A DNA stretch of 27,331 nt, taken from positions 24,888-52,218 of the forward strand of contig DHCD01000031.1 of assembly GCA_002398105.1 (NCBI GenBank), read 5' to 3'. The position numbers and the translations under genes were made by a program. Below are positions 23,801 through 27,331 of this stretch, piece by piece. The DNA comes from Syntrophomonas sp. UBA4911 (lineage in GTDB: Bacteria; Bacillota; Syntrophomonadia; Syntrophomonadales; Syntrophomonadaceae). Each line of letters begins with the position of its first letter. Positions within the stretch are counted from its first letter, which is position 1. The notes under the pieces are model-generated. The model had not been told where the DNA came from. It ran no database searches and saw only the letters and a list, made by a program, of their open reading frames with translations.

Positions 23801-24024
23801 TCCCGGCCCAAAAACATAAATATGCGATCAGGATCCATAAATCCCTGTAGTTCACGATTCAGATCATAGGCTTTTTCTTCTCCCGCCACCAGACACAGCA
23901 TTTTGCCCGGCAGCATTTTAAGCAATTCGGCCAGCACAAAACTCCGGGCGCTTCCCGCCAACCCGGTCAGTATCGCATTATTATTATTCTGCAGGCACCT
24001 TGACACCTGCTGCAAGATTTCCAT
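20821..24024 (-). CDS. mfd: Transcription-repair coupling factor Mfd
   Basis: ATP-driven translocase (1067 aa) that removes RNA polymerase stalled at DNA lesions and recruits UvrA. Domains in order: UvrB-like N-terminal region (1 to about 330, including GGLLDIFPP), CarD-like RNA-polymerase-interaction domain near 410-480 (KLGDYVVHENYGIGIF), RecG-like helicase core with Walker A GDVGYGKTE near 570 and DEEH box VVDEEHRFG near 665, SATPIPR, QLRGRVGRSD, then the C-terminal TRCF domain. The ATG at 24024 is used; its GGGAGGG is 19 bases away, while a TTG at 24030 would be 13 away, so the start is uncertain by two codons. The last 59 bases overlap the opposing gerB gene. A highly structured 461-base region separates it from fin. 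Confidence 0.97.
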   Translation of the reverse strand: MEILQQVSRCLQNNNNAILTGLAGSARSFVLAELLKMLPGKMLCLVAGEEKAYDLNRELQGFMDPDRIFMFLGRDFVFMKENYSSVETGRILTLQECLQHPARSGIIITTPAAFMYYLISPRQMQASTLQLHPEDEQPLQAVLPRLVDNGYNRVATVTRPGEFAVRGGLLDIFPPAVKEALRVEFFGDFIDSIRRFDIDSQRSGQKEDRLSITPADELWGERPQSTLMDYLPASTVLFLDEARDFYRLYDKELKRHREFVREARREGRIIREPAVMELENLRDTIQSWPGLYHSFFPGNIPQVPVAMMEHVSQQEMEPFYANLSMLYGRLKEWQEKGYLIQLAVKSKVAREQIRKELLDQHINTTGFLNRTMEKGFVSQTLKAAVVAEKDIWGKTHGPSGHQRKKSPERILLEDLKLGDYVVHENYGIGIFRGVTQVENDGVTREYILLQYAGTDKLYLPVEKLDLLYQYTTSEKKAPRLSKLGGSEWERTRKKVSESVREMAEDLLRLYASREASEGYAFSLDTPWQQEFEQAFPYEETPDQLKSINDVKRDMESRRPMDRLVCGDVGYGKTEVAMRAVFKAIMDGKQVAVLVPTTVLAEQHYQTFSERFRDYPCTIEVLSRFRSGSEQKRIIADIKKGVTDVVIGTHRLLSRDILFKNLGLLVVDEEHRFGVAQKEKIKALKETVDVVSLSATPIPRSLHMALTGLRDLSIIETPPPERYPITTYVLEYNDEIVSRAIDSELERQGQVFFVHNRIEDIYRVYERLRETLPEVTIAVGHGRMKEDELSRTVMDFLQGKYQIFLCTTIIESGLDMPNVNTIIIDEADKMGLAQLYQLRGRVGRSDRIAYAYLTYCPDKIITETAQKRLNAIREFNELGSGMKIALRDLEIRGAGNILGPEQHGYIHAVGFDLYCRLLEQETARLKGQSPREEITTQMDIDVDYYIPETYIPDSGAKMRLYRRLLLATEQQEIEDIRSELRDRFGHPPQPVENFLQIASLRIMARNKDIKSLRRKGRQVEIRTVDKLPSHLGVISRKFKLRRLNDYTLVLNLDGSASLQALGEILQII

Positions 24025-24196
24025 ATGCAAAGGTTTAGGTAAACCCTCCCGTCAGTAAAAGCGGACGCCCGCTCCCAACCTCCACCTCAGACACAGAAAG
24101 ACACTGATCCTTGGGGTGCGATCATAAGGTAAAATTACCTGCGCCCATCTGGGTCCCAAGCGGGAATCTTTTTAAATTATTTTGGTGCTTGCTTGG

Positions 24197-24217
24197 CCCT
24201 AGGGGTATGCCCCAGGG
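24197..24217. repeat. Small GC-rich nested hairpin in the mfd leader
   Basis: CCCT-A-GGGG-TATG-CCCC-AGGG forms a nearly continuous short hairpin. A second small stem, AGGTAA-AA-TTACCT (about 24127-24140), lies 60 bases away. Both are in the gene-free 461-base region between mfd and fin. Confidence 0.5.
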
Positions 24218-24276
24218 ATACTTATAGGAAGATGAACGGCTGATTCTTAATTCGTCAAGAACCGTCCGAGATAAAC

Positions 24277-24422
24277 GGGTATGTATAAATACTTGCGCCC
24301 AGTCTACGCATGGACAACATCAACTGCTTGTCGATTGTCTCCAGGGGTACAGCGCCAATCGCCTTCGCAGGATGTTGTTACCCATGCTCCGCCAACGGTC
24401 GCCAGTATATTTATACATACCC
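24277..24422. repeat. 146-bp foldback element upstream of mfd
   Basis: Successive segments of the left half pair in order with the right half: GGGTATGTATAAAT (24277-24290) with 24409-24422, GCATGG (24308-24313) with 24382-24387, CAACATC (24315-24321) with 24371-24377, CTGC (24324-24327) with 24367-24370, and CGATTG (24332-24337) with 24356-24361. The result is one long interrupted stem with an 18-base apical loop. The 14-mer GTCAAGA(A/C)CCGTCC stands outside it on both sides, in direct orientation (24254-24267, 24451-24464). It contains no plausible ORF and could be a small non-autonomous mobile element or a structured RNA. Confidence 0.7.
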
Positions 24423-24485
24423 TAGCACAATTTTGGGGACTTTTTCAGTAGTCAAGACCCGTCCTTACCGGCAGGGTATCAATTC

Positions 24486-24650
24486 TCAGTTATAAAAATG
24501 TTGTCCCCGGTGGCTGGATATCTCGCCCATTCCCAGTTCGCTGGCGCACTCATCGCAAGTTCCGTAAAGCTGTACGGCACCTTCAGGGCCTTCCACCTCT
24601 ACCGTGGAATAAATCTGCCGGCAATACTCGCAAACATGGTATATCTTCAT
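24486..24650 (-). CDS. fin: Anti-sigma-F factor Fin-like zinc-ribbon protein
   Basis: A 54-aa protein at the pth-fin-mfd position occupied by fin (yabK) in B. subtilis. It reads MKIYHVCEYCRQIYS at the start and has two CxxC pairs, C7/C10 and C32/C35 (GTCDECASEL), forming a zinc ribbon. In B. subtilis Fin (76 aa) binds sigma-F and promotes the switch to sigma-G in the forespore. This protein is about 20 residues shorter, mainly between the Cys pairs. ATG is preceded by AAAGGAG at 8 bases. The assignment rests on the Cys pattern and synteny. An 18-bp inverted repeat element lies directly upstream. Confidence 0.82.
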   Translation of the reverse strand: MKIYHVCEYCRQIYSTVEVEGPEGAVQLYGTCDECASELGMGEISSHRGQHFYN

Positions 24651-24690
24651 TATGTCTGCTCCTTTAGAGGTTCAGGGTAAACTTTCCCGA

Positions 24691-24838
24691 AAGGCGTGGT
24701 CGTAATATGGAGCGAAAGAGATAAAGGCGGGGAAAGGGTTGTGATCTTACTTCCCCGTCCATAAGCATCGTTAATCCATAACATCGGCTATACCACAACT
24801 GAAGACCGGGCTTTTATGGAATATTACGACCACGCCTT
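24691..24838. repeat. 148-bp element with perfect 18-bp terminal inverted repeats
   Basis: AAGGCGTGGTCGTAATAT (24691-24708) is exactly repeated in inverted orientation at 24821-24838. Inside, CGGGGAA and TTCCCCG form another hairpin (about 24728-24757). No ORF of note is present. It lies between pth and fin, within the presumed fin promoter region. Size and perfect ends suggest a MITE-like element or an RNA hairpin; CTTTCC occurs just outside both ends but not symmetrically, so a target duplication is not established. Confidence 0.75.
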
Positions 24839-24922
24839 CCTTTCCATGGCCTAAAGTCATTCCCCAAATCTTTTATACTTTTTTAATATTCTCCCTGAGA
24901 TTACCGGCAAATATACGGCTAA

Positions 24923-25474
24923 TCAATTATACTCATTCATGGCCCGGTCTATGCCTTGCCTTACCCAGCACTCCAGGACATCACCGGTACGGTCAAGGGC
25001 TTGATTCATAAGTTCCTGTTCATCCGTACTGAATTTTCCCAATACCCAGTCAACCGCCTCATTTTCCGGGCGGCCTATGCCGATGCGAATACGAGCGAAA
25101 TCTTTGCTGCCCAGGCAAGCAATGATCGAAGTCATTCCCTTATGCCCCCCGCTGCCTCCCTGAGCCCGCAGACGTACGGTTCCGGGGGCTAAATCCATAT
25201 CATCGTAAACCACTATGAGCTCAGCCAAATCCAGTTTAAACCAGCGCATAAGGGGCTGAACCGCTTTGCCGCTAAGGTTCATATAGGTCAGCGGTTTTAC
25301 CAGCAAAACCTTTTCCCCATCAATACGTATATGTCCAATGATGGAATCGAAACGGCTTTCCTCTTTTTCAACATTATGACGCCGGGCAACTTCTTCCAGT
25401 GCCCGAAATCCTATGTTATGCCGGGTACCACTATACTTTCTCCCCGGATTTCCCAGCCCCACGATTACTTTCAT
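24923..25474 (-). CDS. pth: Peptidyl-tRNA hydrolase
   Basis: Recycles peptidyl-tRNA released from the ribosome by cleaving the ester bond. The 183-aa length is normal. Catalytic features are visible: VGLGNPGRKYSGTRHNIGF with Asn9 and His19, PLTYMNLSGK with Asn66, VVYDDMDLAPG with Asp91, and GGSGGHKGMTSI followed by DFARIRIGIGRP. The ATG has GAGGTAGGA just upstream. It lies 136 bases after rplY, beyond that gene's terminator, and 272 bases before fin. Confidence 0.97.
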   Translation of the reverse strand: MKVIVGLGNPGRKYSGTRHNIGFRALEEVARRHNVEKEESRFDSIIGHIRIDGEKVLLVKPLTYMNLSGKAVQPLMRWFKLDLAELIVVYDDMDLAPGTVRLRAQGGSGGHKGMTSIIACLGSKDFARIRIGIGRPENEAVDWVLGKFSTDEQELMNQALDRTGDVLECWVRQGIDRAMNEYN

Positions 25475-25566
25475 ATCCTACCTCAAGTTATAGATTTAAC
25501 CACAGATTGACACTAATTGAGTTAATACTGTCCTGCCTCTCGCAAGGGCTCCCATATTCTTCCGTC

Positions 25567-25599
25567 AAAAAAGGATTGAGCACGAAGCCCAATCCTTTT
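25567..25599 (-). terminator. Intrinsic terminator of rplY
   Basis: AAGGATTG (25571-25578) pairs with CAATCCTT (25590-25597), extendable by two A-T pairs. On the minus strand the stem runs into a T6 tract (25567-25572). It lies 12 bases after the rplY stop. Confidence 0.8.
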
Positions 25600-25610
25600 G
25601 GGAACAGCGA

Positions 25611-26243
25611 TTATTCGCCCTCGGCTTCTGCAGTTCCTCCAGCTTCGGCGGTGGCTTCTCCTTCTTCCTCCTCAGCAGCGGCTCGGGACGGAGCCAATAC
25701 CGTAACTATCAAGGTATCCGGTTCGCTGAGTATCTCCACTTCCGCCGGTACCGTAAAGTCGCCCACCGTGATCTTATCCCCAATTTCCAATGTGCTTACA
25801 TCACAAGTCAGGCTTTCCGGGATATCCTGAGGCAGACACGAGACTTCAATTTCCTTGGTCCCTACTTGCAGGATACCACCCTTTTTAATCAGCTCTTCCT
25901 CCCCGGTAATGTAAATGCCTACGGTATTATTGATCTTTTCATTCATATTGACTTGCCAAAAGTCCACATGAATAAGCTGACCAGTGATGGGATGTCTTTG
26001 TACTTCCCGCACTACTGCCATGACGGCTTTGTTATGGCCGTCTATCTGTAAAGAAAAAAGGCCTCGTGAACCATGTATCTGAAAAACCCGGGAAAGTTGG
26101 CGCAAGTCAAGAGAAATAGCCTGGTTCTCTATTCCTTTGCCATATACCGTTCCAGGCAAAAATCCACGACGCTTCAATTCTTTTAAGTAGCCTCTGGTGT
26201 TTAATTCTCTTGGTGAACAGTTTATTATTTCTGCATTAACCAT
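25611..26243 (-). CDS. rplY: Ribosomal protein L25/Ctc (TL5 family)
   Basis: 5S-rRNA-binding protein of the large subunit, long CTC form (210 aa). Residues 1 to about 92 form the L25 domain (GFLPGTVYGKG, HVDFWQVN), and about 95-185 the TL5 C-terminal beta domain (SCLPQDIPESLTCDVSTLEI, GDKITVGDF). The tail is strongly acidic and alanine-rich (AAAEEEEGEATAEAGG). In B. subtilis the orthologue Ctc is a general stress protein. The ATG has AAGGAG 8 bases upstream. It has its own vegetative promoter and terminator, though it lies only 87 bases after prs. Confidence 0.95.
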   Translation of the reverse strand: MVNAEIINCSPRELNTRGYLKELKRRGFLPGTVYGKGIENQAISLDLRQLSRVFQIHGSRGLFSLQIDGHNKAVMAVVREVQRHPITGQLIHVDFWQVNMNEKINNTVGIYITGEEELIKKGGILQVGTKEIEVSCLPQDIPESLTCDVSTLEIGDKITVGDFTVPAEVEILSEPDTLIVTVLAPSRAAAEEEEGEATAEAGGTAEAEGE

Positions 26244-26294
26244 AACATCACTCCTTAATTAAATGGATACCAAGACTGCACTGATTAAATAGTA

Positions 26295-26324
26295 ATTATA
26301 CCAGTTAAAGCGATTGATGTCCAA
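26295..26324 (-). promoter_or_regulatory. Sigma-A promoter for rplY
   Basis: On the minus strand TTGGAC (26319-26324) and a perfect TATAAT (26295-26300) are spaced 18 bases, with TGG directly before the -10 (extended -10). It lies between prs and rplY and should start transcription near 26288. Confidence 0.65.
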
Positions 26325-26330
26325 AACCGG

Positions 26331-27284
26331 CTAGCCCTCAAAAAGTTTACTTACCGACAGGTCTTCATGGATTCTGAGAATAGCCTCCCCAATCAGCGGA
26401 GCTACGGAAAGAACTGTAATATTGGGAATTTTTTTCTCATCACTTAACGGTATGGTATTGGTAACCACAATCTCTTCGAAAGGCGCTTCGGAAATCCGGC
26501 TTATGGCCGGTCCGGAAAATACCGGATGGGTACAGCAGCCGTAAACCTTTAAAGCCCCCTTTTCTTTCATGACTTTGGCTGCAGTGCATAAGGTCCCTGC
26601 GGTATCTATAATATCATCCACAATTATGACTGATTTTCCCTGCACATCACCAATTACATTCATTACTTCCGATACATTAGGCTCAGGTCGGCGCTTGTCC
26701 ACTATAGCCAGAGGCGCGCCCAATTTTTCAGCCAAATCGCGGGCCCTGGTCACTCCTCCCACATCGGGGGATAGAATAACCGCGTTCTGGTTTAACCCAC
26801 GAGCCTTAAAATATTCGGCTATGGTGGGGACTCCAGGCAGATGGTCCACCGGAATATCATAGAATCCTTGAATCTGGGTGGCATGCAAATCTACCGCCAC
26901 TACCCGCTGGGCCCCAGCCTCGGCAATCAGGTTGGCAACCAGTTTTGCCGTAATGGGATCGCGGGCTCTGGTTTTACGATCCTGCCGGGCATAGCCGTAA
27001 TAGGGAATAACTGCATTTATGCGGGACGCCGAGGCTCTCCGGAAAGCATCAATCATAATGAGGAGTTCCATCAGGTTATCATTAACCGGACTACAGGTTG
27101 GCTGCACTACAAACACATCCACTCCCCGGACACTTTCATCAATCACGCAATTTATTTCCCCATCGGAAAAGCGCGAGACTTTAGCGCTTCCTATGGGCAT
27201 TCCCAGGTATTTAGCTATTTCCTCAGCTAGGCAGGGGTTGGCGTTGCCGGTAAACAGTTTCATCCTCCACCTGGACGCTTTCAT
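26331..27284 (-). CDS. prs: Ribose-phosphate pyrophosphokinase
   Basis: Makes PRPP from ribose 5-phosphate and ATP for nucleotide, His and Trp synthesis. The 317-aa sequence shows class I PRPP synthetase motifs: FSDGEINCVIDESVRG, the YYGYARQDRKTRARDPITAK ATP/flexible-loop region, DLHATQIQGFYDIPVDHL, and the PRPP-binding VIIVDDIIDTAGT. The ATG at 27284 is used because TAGGAGG stands 7 bases upstream; the more usual family start (MKLFTGN) is seven codons inside and its AGGTGGAGG abuts the ATG directly, so an internal start cannot be excluded. Nothing codable is visible in the remaining 47 bases to the window edge. Confidence 0.97.
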   Translation of the reverse strand: MKASRWRMKLFTGNANPCLAEEIAKYLGMPIGSAKVSRFSDGEINCVIDESVRGVDVFVVQPTCSPVNDNLMELLIMIDAFRRASASRINAVIPYYGYARQDRKTRARDPITAKLVANLIAEAGAQRVVAVDLHATQIQGFYDIPVDHLPGVPTIAEYFKARGLNQNAVILSPDVGGVTRARDLAEKLGAPLAIVDKRRPEPNVSEVMNVIGDVQGKSVIIVDDIIDTAGTLCTAAKVMKEKGALKVYGCCTHPVFSGPAISRISEAPFEEIVVTNTIPLSDEKKIPNITVLSVAPLIGEAILRIHEDLSVSKLFEG

Positions 27285-27331
27285 TGTTTTAACCTCCTAA
27301 TAAAATTCTCCTTGGAATATAGTTCCTGCCC

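Overview
The window looks like a chromosomal segment of an anaerobic, endospore-forming Bacillota (Clostridia). The gene content, strong AGGAGG-type ribosome binding sites and frequent TTG/GTG starts fit a Syntrophomonadaceae-like organism; that assignment is inference, because no marker was searched. No rRNA, tRNA, CRISPR array, phage or intact insertion sequence was seen.

Layout. (1) 91-4698, minus strand: an iron/cobalamin-type ABC importer (lipoprotein receptor, FecCD permease, ATPase) followed by two class I SAM methyltransferases. (2) 4699-5240: a divergent regulatory region with a strong hairpin terminator facing the importer operon, a sigma-A-like promoter facing right, and a long leader with competing stems and two small upstream ORFs. 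(3) 5241-6935, plus strand: etfB-etfA with no dehydrogenase next to it. (4) 7299-13659, minus strand: the conserved Bacillota sporulation/division neighbourhood spoVT - spoVB-like flippase - mazG - HU - rqcP - yabP - yabQ - small HTH regulator - divIC - S1-domain yabR. (5) 14005-20879, plus strand: an enlarged spore-germinant-receptor cluster (B-A-C-small-C-small-terminator-B). (6) 20821-27284, minus strand: mfd - fin - pth - rplY/ctc - prs, again in the order known from Bacillus subtilis. Relative to that order, the ger cluster sits between spoVT and mfd, and etfBA lies just beyond yabR.

How it works together. Blocks 4 and 6 are housekeeping plus sporulation: PRPP synthesis, stalled-ribosome and peptidyl-tRNA rescue (pth, rqcP), transcription-coupled repair (mfd), sigma switching in the forespore (fin, spoVT), cortex/coat formation (spoVB-like, yabP, yabQ) and septation (divIC). 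Recognisable promoters support this: a near-perfect sigma-G/F promoter before spoVT, a plausible sigma-E promoter before yabP, and sigma-A promoters before the HTH-divIC operon and rplY. Block 5 supplies nutrient sensing for the spore.

The least explained parts are non-coding: a 51-bp repeat in inverted orientation flanking the yabR-mazG block, a cluster of three DnaA-box-like sites at the HTH-divIC promoter, two foldback elements of about 147 bp (before mfd and before fin), a REP-like palindrome after rqcP, and the etf leader. The two stop codons of the last gerB gene and mfd lie inside each other's coding sequence (59-bp tail-to-tail overlap).
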